Part shown: positions 46,084-58,577 of the stretch, in pieces
Position numbering within the stretch: the first letter of the stretch is position 1
How the letters are laid out: every line of letters begins with the position of its first letter
NCBI GenBank assembly: GCA_033439765.1
Contig: JAULSN010000001.1
Coordinates: 744,001 to 808,000 of the forward strand
DNA: 64,000 nt
Direction of reading: 5' to 3'
Origin: Lasiosphaeria ovina
Taxonomy: Eukaryota > Ascomycota > Sordariomycetes > Sordariales > Lasiosphaeriaceae
Position numbers and translations under genes: made by a program
The notes under the pieces: model-generated
What the model was told of the DNA's origin: nothing
What the model saw: only the letters and a program-made list of their open reading frames with translations
Databases searched by the model: none

Positions 46084-47562
46084 CTACGAGGACGACGGTG
46101 TTAAGCCACTTCTACCGCTAGCGCAAGACAACAAGAGAAAAGGAGGGTGCGGCCTTGGTGATGGCCGTCCGCCAGGGTCGTGGGAGCCTGCCTACCTTGA
46201 CAATGACATCCCTGACCCTGAAGTGACGGGTGCTGTGCAGAGTAGATTGCCGCACAAAGAACGGCGGCGATATGAGTGCCTGTAGTTGTGTGCGCGCATG
46301 GGACTGGGACAGGTTTCTGGAGCTTGTCCTTGTTTGTCTCGGCTGCGGCCGACGAGAAAGGAGGGGTGGAATGGTTTCCGAACACTGTGATCGTCACTGA
46401 CTTACTGTTGCGGGCACCAATCAGTGCTAGCCCGGAAACCGTCCAACTTGACATGGCGACTCCGAGGCGGCCAGGACAGCGACAAAGAAGCTTTACCAAC
46501 GAAAGGCAAAAACAAATGTCGGTCACCTGTCACGGGAAACGGGGGTGCATGCATGCACTAATTGCGTCCGAGTCAAATCGATCAATTGGCGTGGGATAGG
46601 ACGGATGACACTGGGACAAGCTCGTGGCGATGGTAAGGTTTCTCTGTCGAGTTTAATTTTTGTATTCATTTCAAGCAGACCAGAACGGGGTACACGAGGA
46701 GAGGTCGAGGCGGAAGGAGGAGCTTGGTTCAAGGCAGTCACGACAGAGCAGATCCGGTACTCTTCCGGACTTAGCAGGGGTACTCCCCTTACACCCTTTT
46801 ACACAAGTTGCACAGAGTTTGTGAAACGGACGGCCGGACCAGGGAAACTTTCCCTGTGGTCGACGGCGAGGAGAGGGACAGAGAGGAACACCCTACTTGG
46901 TCGAAATAAGTTGATCAAGCTTTCATATCTGAGTCCTATCCGAGGCTGACCATCAAAAAGCCCATATATTTATCTCCATCATTTGGTATCCCAAAGTAAA
47001 TACACCGGTACGTGCCTGCGAACTGGGATCAGACAGGTCCCAAGCAGAAGCAGGCCAGCGAGGAATAAAGTCTCAAGCAATCCCTATTATTTAATCAGTA
47101 GTAGCATCGTGTGCCTCCAATAAACCCCCAGATTGTTTAACCAATAAGCTCCTTTGCCCTCAACACAGAGACTCCTAAAATGAGAACGCCGTCCCTTCAT
47201 TCTCAAAGCATGTCGGTGACTACCGACTGCGCAAAATAAAAGAGGCAGAAGCATTTCTCCTTGATAGCCACCCCATGCGCCTTTTTCACACGCCTGCTCC
47301 CCAGCCTCAATCCCAAGGCCCGTGCATACATTTAAAGTTTGAAAAAACGATGATAGCCCAATGCGCCCTCGAACTTTAAAACGAGGGGATATAACAACAC
47401 CTGATACCCCGAAGATTCTCCCCAATTCATTTCCCCCGGAACTCCGTCGCGTCATAACTCCAACGCTGATATATCCACACAAGAATGACTGACAATGAAA
47501 ACGACAAGACGCGAACGGCCAACGTGAGCATCGGCCGATCTGGGACCCGGTACTGGAAATCA
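46084..47562. other. Spacer GH31 - sugar transporter
   Basis: Promoter and possible extra 5' exon of the GH31 gene (46084-46530), then the 3' UTR of the transporter. No other gene recognised. Confidence 0.55.
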
Positions 47563-49467
47563 TCAGTAGCTCAAGTCGACGTGACCTAGGGAAGCGACAA
47601 TCTTGTCGTCCTGCGAAGAAGTTGACGTCGTGGTCGAGCTTACGCCTGTGTCAGTATGGGACGTGCCCGCGCTGCTGGTCCGGGATGACTGGAGCTCGAG
47701 ATGCGGTACCGCCGGAGGAACGCCGCTGTCTGAGAAGCCAAAATCCCGCATCTGCTGGAAGCTCCAGCTCGGTTCGAAGGATCTGCTGTTCCACGCATAA
47801 TCCACCCGCTCATACATCTCATCGATCTGTTCCAAGCTAATCTTGCTGGTTTCGTATACCATGAAGTAGACAAAGGCAACTGCAACCAAGCAAAACGCAC
47901 CCCAAACGAAAAACACTCGCGAACCCAAGTCGACCGAGCCAGGCGAGCCTTTGGTGGTGCCCACTAGGTATGGGGTGCCATATGCGATGCCGAAGTTGAG
48001 GATCCAGTTTGCCGACGTCGAGATCGACATGGATTTGGCACGGACCTTGAGGGGGTAGATCTCTGAAGTTACAACCCAGACAACCGGACCCCAGGATGCG
48101 GCGAAGAAGAATACGTATATGGCGACAAATCCGATCAGGATCTGGTTCTGCACCATCAAGTTCCCCCCGTTGGCCGTGGCATATGACGCGATAAAAAGCT
48201 GGCAGATTGCCATGCCCACTGCCCCCGACATAAGCAGCCTCCGCCGCCCCAACGACTCGACGACGAATAGGCCCGGCAAGGTGGACACCACGTTGATGAC
48301 CTGCATGATGAGGGAAATACTGAAAGGGTCGTTCACGTTAGCCCCATTGAAGAATGTGGTGCTGTAGTACATGATGAAGTTGACTCCCGTCAGTTGTTGC
48401 AGCATCTGGAGGCCGCAACCGGTAACTATGCGGCGGCCAAGGTGTGGTTCGCCGAAGAAGACGGAGTGGTAAGAGTCGGCCCCCATTGCCATTTCGTAGT
48501 CGTGGTTGGCCTCGATCTCGGCAAGCTCCTCGATGAGAGCAGGGTGAGTGATGTCAAGCCGGCGGAGGCGACTGAGAGACAGAGCGGCGGCGTCTTTGAG
48601 GCCCCGCTTGATGAGATAACGAGGCGTTTCGGGCAGGACCAAAAGACCGAGCGCCAGCACTGAAGCCCAAGTGAGTTGCAGGCCCATCGGGATGCGATAT
48701 GCCGCAGCTGTCGACATTTTGTATGTGAAGATGTTGACTAGAGAGGCGCCAAAAAGACCCAACGTTATGGACAGCTGATATGCGCAAACCAAAGTGCCTC
48801 TTATCCATTTTGGCGCCATCTCGGACTGATAAAGTGGGACAAGGACAGAGACCATCCCAACTCCCACTCCCGCTAGGGTTCTGGAGAGAACGTTTGTCAA
48901 CACCAACCCCACCGACAGGCAGCAGTAGAAACGAGACGCTGGAGGAATACAAACCTTCCCACAACGAGTGTTGCTACGTTAGTGGCGCAGACTTGGAATA
49001 TGGCGCCGACGCAGAAAACCAATATGGCGCCAATAAGGGAGCGGCGCCGGCCCCATTTGTCGCCCACAGGTGCGGCCAGCAGTGCACCCACGGCAGTTCC
49101 GGCGCTGAGCATCGCAACTATTAATGACACTTGGCTCGGGTACATGCCGGGGTTGCCCTCGGCGTCTCTGAAGCCGGTCGTGAAATCGTTCTTGAACGTC
49201 GTCATGGCGAGAATGCCGTTGATGGAGCTAGAGGGACAAGACTGTGGTAAGCCAACCGCTCGCGCCCATCCCGACAATACCCTCCCTCCCGTGTATAATC
49301 CCCATGCATCCATACACCCCGAATGTCCAAGGTGTGAGGGCATCTTACCCCGTATCGTAGCCAAAGAGCAATCCGCCAGTGGCGACAAAGGACCCGACCA
49401 TGATCGCCGGTGCAGAGGAGCCGGCAACATTGTCGGGCTTGTGCCAGCCCATGGCGAAGATCGCCAT
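47563..49467 (-). CDS. MFS hexose transporter, glucose sensor/transporter type
   Basis: Three exons, 49467-49349, 49227-48955 and 48880-47563 (569 residues). The start MAIFAMGWHKPDNVAGSSAPAIMVG leads directly into helix 1 and FGYDTGSINGILAM. Sugar-porter motifs follow: GDKWGRRRSL in loop 2-3, PETPRYLIKRG after helix 6, ESLGRRRLLMSG in loop 8-9, and WVVTSEIYPLKVRAK after helix 10; QQLTGVNFIMYYS is the substrate-binding helix 7. About 12 membrane helices, with a cytosolic C-terminal tail of about 80 residues rich in S and T. The start and tail resemble Neurospora rco-3, a glucose transporter and sensor, but this is recollection and was not checked. Same strand as the GH31 alpha-glucosidase 1.5 kb away, which would release the sugar it imports; shared control is inference. 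Confidence 0.93.
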
Positions 49468-51099
49468 GGTGCAAGAGTAGGGCCCGTCAAGCCAGATTCG
49501 AAGCTGTCGTCGCTGTCGCGGGTTGCCGGTGGTGGGTTGGAGCGCGCGGTTCGACCATCTGAAGGGAAGTCGTCGTCGATTGCGCCGGCCAGTGGGTAAT
49601 ATGGGAGGTATAAGGGAAAAGAGTGGAGAACAGGGCGGAGGGAGGAATGGGAGCGGGAGACTTCGAGGATCAGCAGTTTTTGCCCGTTACTGGGGGGCGC
49701 GATCTCATTGGGCGAGCGGCCAGACACCGACCCAGCCCGTGCCTGCTCTTGCCTGCAATGGGCTGGAAAAGGGCTGCCACACCCCTCCTCGACTCCTGGC
49801 TGGAGACTCGCCAAGGACTCCGTCCGCTAGTCTTCTCTTTATTCACACCTTTCCTCATCAGGACGAGCCTTTACCTTTTCCAGTCGTCGCTCTTGACGCC
49901 AAATCTGCTCCTTTTTCAATTGGCGCAGCCATGGCGCCAGCGAGGGCTTGGGTCAGTGGATGCTTGTGCTCGCCGCCCACCTGCTCCCGGCTTCATTACC
50001 ATACGCCACGAGCAACAGGTTTACATAATGGACGAAGCTACCCTCTGTCTAGGTCTAGCAGCTCGCTGGCTCAAATCGCTGACCGCCGCAGCATCGATCG
50101 CAAACGGGTCTGCGGTGATTATCGCCCGCTGTGATCAAATGCGGGGGATTAGGTCACTGCGCCTTTGGACGTCCTGCCAGCCTGCTGGCTTCCGCTTGTG
50201 ATGATCCTTCGTCCACCGCTCTCCCTTGTTGGTCACTTGAGTCGGTTGGGCGAATCAGCTGGAGCCAGAGAGACGGGCCTCCGCCCGGACTCTATCCATG
50301 CAGCCCAGATTGTGCTGTATGAGTGTGGCTGGAAATCTCATTGCTGGGATCCTGGACACCCTCCACAGTTGGTACACTAAAAGCCTAGTGCAGCGTTGAG
50401 ACCACAGGATGCCTGCAAGCGAGATCACCCTCTCCAGCTCAGCCAGCCTACGACAGGGACAACTGCAAGGCATTTACGGAGCATGAGGTGGAGCCTCGCA
50501 CGTCCGCACACCAACAGATGCTGACTTGTTTCTTTTCTCATGTCTTTGTGCGGAATTTGCGAGTGGTTGCGAGTATTTCAGTCGGTTCGGAATCTTTATA
50601 ACGAGAGAGAGAGAATCCGTTTGAGAATACATTCCGCACTAGACCTGATACCGTACCTGACTTAATTACGGAGTATAGACCGAGTAGCTAATTTCTCTGA
50701 TTAATGCTTCGTTTTATTTTATTTTTGAAAACCACTGCGTTCCCAGGTCCTAGTGCCGCATCAAACCCGTTTCCTCGAACAAAGCCCATTCTTGAACTTC
50801 CCCATACATCCTGGCTGTCAAAACTCGGCGGGAGGTGGGGACTTGCGTATTGCCCTGGCTAACAATACCCGGCTGTGGGGAAACAAGCGAGGAGCGGCTT
50901 CGAAAGCCAGCTTCCAACTCAGGCTTCCAATTCCGATTCCAAATGTCCACAGCCAGTGTGTTCGGTGCTGTCCCGATTGAGTTGCATTCTTCGCGCTTGG
51001 GTACCTTTCTGACTCCCAGCAGCCACGAAGCGAAGAAATACGATCGACTCGGAGGATTGTGAAGAGTTATAGCCGAAGACTCGGCTGGTTTAATACTCA

Positions 51100-51131
51100 G
51101 TACAGCACATACCTACCGGTATGTACTGTAC
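51100..51131. repeat. Inverted repeat, 14-bp arms
   Basis: GTACAGCACATACC pairs with GGTATGTACTGTAC at 13 of 14 positions around a 4-nt loop. Further TACATACATACAGG follows it. Confidence 0.65.
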
Positions 51132-54100
51132 ATACATACAGGTCATACCAACCTTACTTACATAGTAAGTCACGGAAACCGGGCACTTCACACCATCACG
51201 GGTTTTGCGCTCTTTCGTCACTAGCCATACACTACAGTAAAAACCTCTAGGTAAATGATTGTTCAAATGTGACATTCAGAGGTGCGGAGGGCATAAGTAA
51301 GTACATTTCGGCTCGCTCTCGGTGTTTTTTTTTTCATTCGAGGAATGAGGAAGGTGTTGGAGGCCGTGATGCAGAATCTCAAAGCCCTTTCCAAATACAA
51401 TATTACCACCCACCGGCAGACACGCATTTAAGGTTATAACGGTGAGCGCTAAAGTCGAGCGGAACTCTCGTCGTTTGGGTGCTGTTCAAGCTTGCCATCC
51501 ATCATCACTTTTGATCCAGACCTCGTTCATCGTACGTAGCTGCAAAGTGACGGGAGTGCCGTGGTGCTGTTCCTGATCAGGGCGGTATGCCCACGGCCGC
51601 GTCTTGTTATCTTTCAGACACAACCAAGCACGGCGCATGCTGCAATCGATGCTGCATTGCCCAACCAGGACGCTTGGATTTTGTCCAATCCCTCTGGCCG
51701 CTCTCTGCCTTGGCACCACCTCCGCTGCATTAGATTCTTGTTGGCTATTCCGTACAGAGAACTTGTTCTGTCCTGTTTGCACCTATTTTTACTCTCGTCC
51801 TTCTCATCACAGCATGCAGCGCTTTGGTTTCCAGTTTCCAAGGGGGGGAGACGCCAGCCCCCTTGCCAAACACTCAAGCCTCTAAGTACTATCCGTCCAG
51901 CACTATCCAAACATTCTGTTCTAGATGTGAGAGTTGGGGCCGAGTCAAGAAGGGGCTGCGTTTCTCGCACAAAAGTTCCCCATCGGAATACGTAACCCTT
52001 CAGCATGTTGGGGCGCAAGTTTATGACCGACGGCTTCAGCCGCGTCCATCACCGAAGACCCGGGAAACCTTTCCAGGTTCCCAATATTGAGCAGCGGCGA
52101 TAAGGTTCACGGTTAATTTACCAACTGTACTATTGTTCCATATTTTAATGGAACGTGGACCCACACAAGGGAGCGAGCTGTCTTTCGTCGTACTTCCATA
52201 CTGGTACGTAGCCCGACACTGCTGTACAACCGAGTTTGTGCCATTGCCTGCGCAATCCGACGCTCAAAAAGGCGACGAGTGAATGCATGCATGGCTGACC
52301 GCAACATGCTCGTCTTCGAAGCCCCGCCAGCCGCCTTGCGAGACCGACCGTTCGCGGGCCTCCCGCCAGCCGTGGCCGTGGAGCATTTCGACTTGTTAGG
52401 TGGCTGTCTGCGTGCGTGCCCACCAGCTGGGTTCAGTCACCTTTGGTCCTGCATGAACGGGAGTCAAAAGGCCATTTGTCGCCTACCAGAGCTGCACGCC
52501 CGCACCTCCAGTCCCTGTCAATCGGTGGGCGGAAAGGCCCAGGCCGGCCACCCAGGATGGGCTCAGCTCACCATCCCGCTATTTAAGCTTGTGTGCTGGG
52601 AAGCGGCGGGTGAGGGCGTGGTAGGGCCGGGAATTGGTTGACCTCGCCATGCTCGTACGTATGTATACGTCCGTGCCGCACAGGCAGTCCAAAGCCTGCT
52701 CACTGTCGTCGAGGACGGTATCCGTATGGCGTATTGTCTCGCGAGGGGAGGTGTCTGGTGTGAAATTCTGGACTCGTGTTTGCCAAGATGTTTACGACGG
52801 GCTGTCGTCAACATGCTCTTATTACACCTTGGCAGGCTCTGTATGTATGTAATAACCTAGACTACGGATATTGTAGGTCTATACTCGGCTTTCAGGCCCG
52901 GATATTGTTGGTGAGCTTGCAACCTTCGGATTCGAATTGTGAGTCTAACCCCGAGCGGACAGATGATAATCGTGCCATCTGGGACCAACGTTTGCAATAA
53001 TTGTCGGGGGCCAGGCGCCTGGGAAGGCTGAAACCGCCGCAAATCTTGTGTCTGACTTCGGCTTGGTCGCCTGGCAAGTGACAACAACGTTAATTATTTA
53101 AGCAACTGCTTCGTATGTGTGAAAAGAACCAGATGTGCCGACGAGGCACAGTCCATGTATCGGACAGCCGGAGGCCGGCAGAGACAAGACATACCTAGCC
53201 AGATACACTCCAAGGCATGTAATCGGTCAATATCACAAGATTCCCAACCGCTACAGAATAAGCAGCAAGCCGCTGCATGTGTCAGCGCCGCAGCACCCCT
53301 CCCGCACGAGTAGAAGCCCCTGCCTCTTCAGTAATGGCAACACCACACCCTTGACTGGAATTGTAATATTAAAACAGTCAACGTCGAACAGTCTAGGCCG
53401 AGCGTTTCAAAATATACGAGAGACGGCGACAGAACAACCATTCTTGCTCTCCAAAGTGCCGGCTATCGGTGATCCGAAAGAGCCACCGCCGTGGATCTCC
53501 TCGCCCGAGCGAAGACGCCGGGAAAGACCAAAGCCAGAGTACGCAACTCCGTAGCGTCAACCCGCTCCACCGATAATGGCCCAGCTACCTTGAAGTACGT
53601 CCATACGTACCTGTGGTATGACAATACAATACCCACGGCACCTGATGGACAAGGGAGGAAGCAATGGGGCGAGACAAGGAAACAAGCGTCAAAAATGATA
53701 ATAACAGGTGCCGCACTGCTGAGACCAAACTAGAACTAATGCAAACGTGCAAAAACGAGGCAACGAACGACGTACGTACACTAGTAAGTGTCTGGGACAG
53801 ACAGGTAGAAAAAAAGAAAAGAAGTACATGCCACACACACGCACAGCTTATGGGTGAAAGAGAGAAACATCACACATGTGCGAGCATCGGATGTGAGGGA
53901 GGCGTGAACCTGTGAGCGTCGCCGGCGGCAACGGCAGTTAGACGCACACACATACGCACACACACGCCCATGCAGGCAGGCCGTAGATATTTACGTACGC
54001 AGTTTCCGACGCACGTTCGTGGGAAGAGAAAAAGGTCACCCTCAGAGGTGTCTGAGAGACACGCACACCACTTCCGTGTTTCAACCCACTGAAGAGGCAC

Positions 54101-54209
54101 AGGGTGGACGGGAGGGCGGGGGACAAGAAAAGGGTTCCAAAACGGGAGCAAAAGGTTCAAGTCATTATTAATATATGGTTTTTATATTTTTGTCAAACAT
54201 CTCTGTTGT

Positions 54210-54274
54210 AGAGCAATTGCTTCGCTTGGGTTATTGGTGATGGAAGGAACTGGTGGTGCAGAGCAATTGCTTCG
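54210..54274. repeat. Two direct copies of AGAGCAATTGCTTCG, 50 bp apart
   Basis: The 15-bp word occurs at 54210-54224 and 54260-54274. Each copy contains the perfect palindrome AGCAATTGCT. Confidence 0.7.
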
Positions 54275-54854
54275 GTTACCCCGCCGAAAATTTAGTGTTT
54301 TGGGGTGCCGAGATTCGCGGGTCCAGGTAACCCTAACGCTGCCAAGAACGGCACCCCAAACAGCGATACAGACCAGCAATTAAACAGGGGTAAGGATCAC
54401 AAGGGCGGCCGCCGCGTTGCATGCTGGCGTAATTGAATATGAGGAGAGGGGCAAAGGTCAAGAATATAAGGGCGTAAGGACGTAGAGTCGCGGGGATGAT
54501 GCAATGGCCGCGCTAAACCAAATGAGGAGAGTTGGGGGAGGGCGCCATTCCCGGAGCGTGCAGCACCGTGTTCGCTATTACAGCAAAGATGCTATCGATA
54601 AACCAGTTAAACAGATCCAACACTATTCGCAAACCCCAGCGTGTAAATGATTCGCCATTGCCACCGCCACAAAATATCAGCATGATACATGCATGTCAAA
54701 CCCGCCAGACCTGCATAATCTAGTTTTGCGAGCCCGACTCCGCTACCTCCCCTTTCCGTTGTCTACTATCCCAAAAGCCTCCCCCTTTGCCGTTCTTGGC
54801 AAGATCTGAGTGGTGCATTACACTATCCGCACACGCCAAGTGGATTATGCAGAC

Positions 54855-56912
54855 TTAAATCTCCAGCGTAACCTTCTGGCCCTTGACCCTCCCAATGACT
54901 TGCTCGGGGGCATACTTGGGGATCACCTCGTCATCGTGGAGCATCTCGAACTCCTCGGTGGCATCACGGCCCATGAAGTTCAGGAGCGCCTGAGGGCCAC
55001 CCGGGTGCTCGTCGAGCCAGTTGGTCAAGTCAAGCACAACGCCCTTGACGACAACCCAGAGGTCCTCCTTCTTGTTGTGCTTGGCCACCTCCTCCATGGT
55101 GTACTCCTTCTCGGGGATGGAAAACTTCTTGGGGTTGTTCGCCTTGGCCGCTGGCTTGCCGCCATCCTGAGGGGAGCTAGGCCCTGTTGATGACACTGCC
55201 TGGTCCCTGGGTGCGTCAGAGCCGCTGCTGGCGCCGGAGCCGGAACCCCACTCAACAGAGATCTTGCCCGGCTGGGAAGGATCGATGTGGAGTGCGATCT
55301 GGCCGAGACGCGAAGCACCAGTGCTGGTACCCTTGAGGGCCTGCTGGAACAGGTAGTTGCTGGCCGAGTCGCCCGCGACGCGACCGTAAACAACGCAACC
55401 CAGAAGCGAGGAGCCTCCGAGACGATTGGCACCGTGCACACCACCGGCAAGCTCACCACATGCGTAGAGACCGTCAAACGGCTTTTGGTCCTTGTTGAGA
55501 ACCTGGGCCTGATCGTTGATCTCAATACCGCCCATGGTGAAATGGAGCACAGGCTCCATCACAGCCACGTGGAAGTCGTCATTGATATCCACAGGCAGGT
55601 TGTGGAAGAACTTCTTGCCCCAGGGGTCCTTCTGCTTGCCTTCGGCGATGGCGTTGTATGTCTGGAAGGTCTTTTGCAGGTGCTCAGGCGTGCAGCCAAT
55701 CTCCTTGGCGAGCTGCTTGCCGGTAATCTTCTTCATGAGACCGCGGCCGGAGTAATGGCGAGTGTGGAAGTCGAGTGTATTGGAGGCCTTCGAGTTGAGG
55801 ATCAACCGGATAGGGAACTTCCCGTTCTCCTTCTCCTTCCACATCATGCCAGATACGTAGTCGCGGTGGCCGAGCTCGTCGCAGAACCGGTCGCCGTCAG
55901 CGTTCAACAGAAGGCCGCCCTCACCACGGAGGGCCTCGGCCGCGAGGAACTTCCACTTGGAGCCGGGATCCTTGGGATCTACAAGTCCTGTAGGGTGGAC
56001 CTGGACCTTGTCCATATCGATGCCGTTGCCGCCGATCGCCATGACCATCTTCTGACCGTCACCGGTGGCGTGGGCGCCGTTGGTGGTGGCGAGGCCATAG
56101 GTGTCGGGCCGGTGCTTCTTGAGCAGAGAGGTCTCGCTGAAATCGGCCGCATAACCACCCGTCGCCAGCACCACGGGGCCATTGAGGGTATTGGACTCGC
56201 CATTGAACTCGTATGTGACGCCGGTGACCTGGTTACCCTCCTTGTTGAGGCCGGTGACACGGGCCTTCTTGATGATCTGGACTCTCTCGGGCTCGGTCTC
56301 GGCAAGCTCCTCGAGCCTCTGCATCAGGGCGTAGGTGATAGCCATGCCGGGAAACTTCGCATCGTGACCGCGGTGGGTACGGGGCTGGGAGTGTCCACTG
56401 CAAAGTATATGCGTCAAAAACAGGGGTAATATTGTCGAAAGGGGGGCGAGTAGACGTACCCTAACCGCGAAACGAGGGTAAGGTCGAGGTTGAAGACATC
56501 CTGCAGCCACTCGACAGCAGCAGCCGACTTGTAAGTCAGGACCTTGATGAGGTCGGGCCTCGCCTTGTCACGGGCGGACTTGAGTGTGTCATCGTAGAAC
56601 TGCTTGACGCTGTCCTGGATGCCATTGTCGACCTGTGTCCTTGTCAGGGCGCCATTGATGCCGGAAGTGGCCTTTGTTGAGTTGCCGCCGAAGAATCCCT
56701 GCTTGTCCAGCACGACCACGTTGCCGCCGGCCAGGTAGATTGTGTGCGCAGCGCTCAGCCCGGACACTGGGGAAATCACGGTCAGCGGGGTGCGTGGCAT
56801 GTGACGACACGACAAGCTGCATCATTGTGCCTGCGCGGGGTTGGTTGCCAGAGTCTTGGGTTGGGGGCTTGAACTTACAGCCGCCGCCAACGACGATAAC
56901 TCGGGGAGCCAT
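54855..56912 (-). CDS. Soluble fumarate reductase with C-terminal cytochrome b5 domain
   Basis: Three exons, 56912-56879, 56766-56460 and 56397-54855 (627 residues). The N-terminal FAD fold reads MAPRVIVVGGGLSGLSAAHTIYLAGG, a GxGxxG nucleotide motif joined across intron 1. The flavoprotein body has GGNSTKATSGINGALT, GPVVLATGGYAAD, HPTGLVDPKDP, LHFTMGGIEIN and GELAGGVHGANRLGGSSLLGC, as in yeast Frd1/Osm1. After a Ser/Pro linker, residues about 544-620 are a cytochrome b5 domain; its haem ligands would be H578 of LDEHPGG and H601 of EMLHDDEV. The enzyme reduces fumarate to succinate, reoxidising FADH2 under low oxygen; the b5 domain may supply electrons. No targeting signal is evident, so it is probably cytosolic. 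The 380-codon plus-strand frame is an antisense shadow. Confidence 0.94.
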
Positions 56913-58577
56913 TGCGAATAGTCTCTTGCTTTTGGTGGAATAACAACAGGCTTTGTTGAAAAGGGAGAGATGCGCAGGTAAAGAATGGGAAGAGAGATGT
57001 TTTGCAAGCACAAGGAATGCAGGAGTTGGCAGTTATTTGGGGCAATGTGTTGCTGCTTGTCTCGAGCTAGCAAGGCTGGTCTGATGTTGGAATTGCTGGC
57101 ACGCTGATTCGTGAGCCGAGGTCAAGCGCCATGGGGCAAGGGTCGCCTCTGCGGAAGCCCCGCTTGCGCCCCCTCCGCCCCATGTGGGATCATAAACTGG
57201 CCGAGGGAACTTACCGATTCTTGCCCTGTTGGACGAGACTTGTTGGAGAGGCTTACAAGTTGCAGCTGCCTCTGGACGACAAAACACGGAGCGGAAACTG
57301 TCTGAACTATAGCGAAGAGAGTTTGCAACGGACATTCTAGAGAGACAAGAAACTTAAAGGTCTGAACCTGGTACATGTCTTCTTTGATGCGCTCTCCCTT
57401 TGCCCCATTTTCAACTGGCTGAGCGTCCGTGGTCCGTCGGCCGCTGAACCGAGGCTTGCCACGCCCTAAAACAGCGCGAAGTAGCACGCAGCACCTAGCG
57501 AGATGGTTGTGGATTTACCTGCTCCGCGTATCGGTTGAGCTTCTATTGTTGGAGCAGTCCAGAGCCAGGCGGGTCTCTTTACACACGCGTAGATGAAAAC
57601 ACTCGGCCACGTCGACCTACAATAGGTTAGGGTAGTCATGGCCAGGAGCAGCTGTTTCACGAGCCTTTCCCCATACTTCCCCACACGGCCCCCTCACGGC
57701 ATCAGAAGCCCCAAACTGGGCCCAAAGCTGGGGTTTGCAGTTCACATGTGAAAGGCAAGCCTGGGCTTGAATCTCGAAGAGACCCGCTCGCAACCACAGA
57801 GAATAAATTCAATCGGCCTCATGCCGGGGACCCGAGTGCTACATAGCGTGCCTCAGGTGACCGACTTCAAGTCAACCAAGTCCCGGCGGCGAGCGACATG
57901 CCAAGTCCGGCACCAGCCAGGTCAGATGACTGCCTGCCGTTGCTCAATCTACAACACCAGTCGGAACCAGACCCTGCTGAGCGAGGCCTTTGACATGTGA
58001 TCAAAGAAAACAGTATTACTCGCTCTATTCCTGCCCCGTATTCCTGTTTATAGACGATACTGGCCAGGGATCACCCTCATCGCATCTGCATCTACGCTGA
58101 GTACCGTAGTCTTCCGTTCGAACAAAAAGTCATCGAGTGCTGCCCGCTCGGTCACCGACGACTTGCCCTCAAGCACATGGACCACCACTCCCTGCATCTG
58201 TATCAATGTCAAAAGGCAGCTGCCTGGCATCTCCGGAATTGGGGACTTCGGAGGCTAGAAAGAACTAATCATAATTGTGTTTATTGCTCGCGACATTCCG
58301 GTCTTGATCTTTTTTGAATCGAAAGCGCAAATGAATTGGAGGAAAGGGGGCCTGCCAGCCGTTGTCAGGTGCCATGTCAGATGACGTATGCGTCACCATT
58401 GTGCGTGCGATCGCCCCCCCCAGAGAACCCGGCGGCGGGGCCCATCCACGAACAAGTCTCACGAGCTGGCCCAACGACGACAGTGCTGTGAGCTTGCCAG
58501 CACGCTCCATATTGCACAATATGCTATGAATCAATTTCGAGTTCCGATATCTTCGGGAATCTAGCGAATAACCCAAA
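56913..58577. other. Intergenic region
   Basis: Divergent upstream regions of fumarate reductase and the FAS1 gene. A 60-codon minus frame at 58048-58230 reads like protein but has no support. No RNA gene recognised. Confidence 0.5.

Larger units (their letters stand above)
49468..54854. other. 5.4-kb gene-poor region
   Basis: No open frame here has a recognisable motif. Features seen are a near-perfect 14-bp-arm inverted repeat at 51100-51131, CA-rich sequence at 53940-53968 and a pair of direct repeats at 54210-54274. The first few hundred bases are the promoter of the transporter gene. Confidence 0.5.

Noticed and set aside
55287..56429. 380-codon open frame antisense to fumarate reductase
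   Set aside because: Complete overlap with a clear gene on the other strand, no motifs.
58048..58230. 60-codon minus frame reading like protein
   Set aside because: Short, no family match recognised, and no upstream exon could be joined with confidence.
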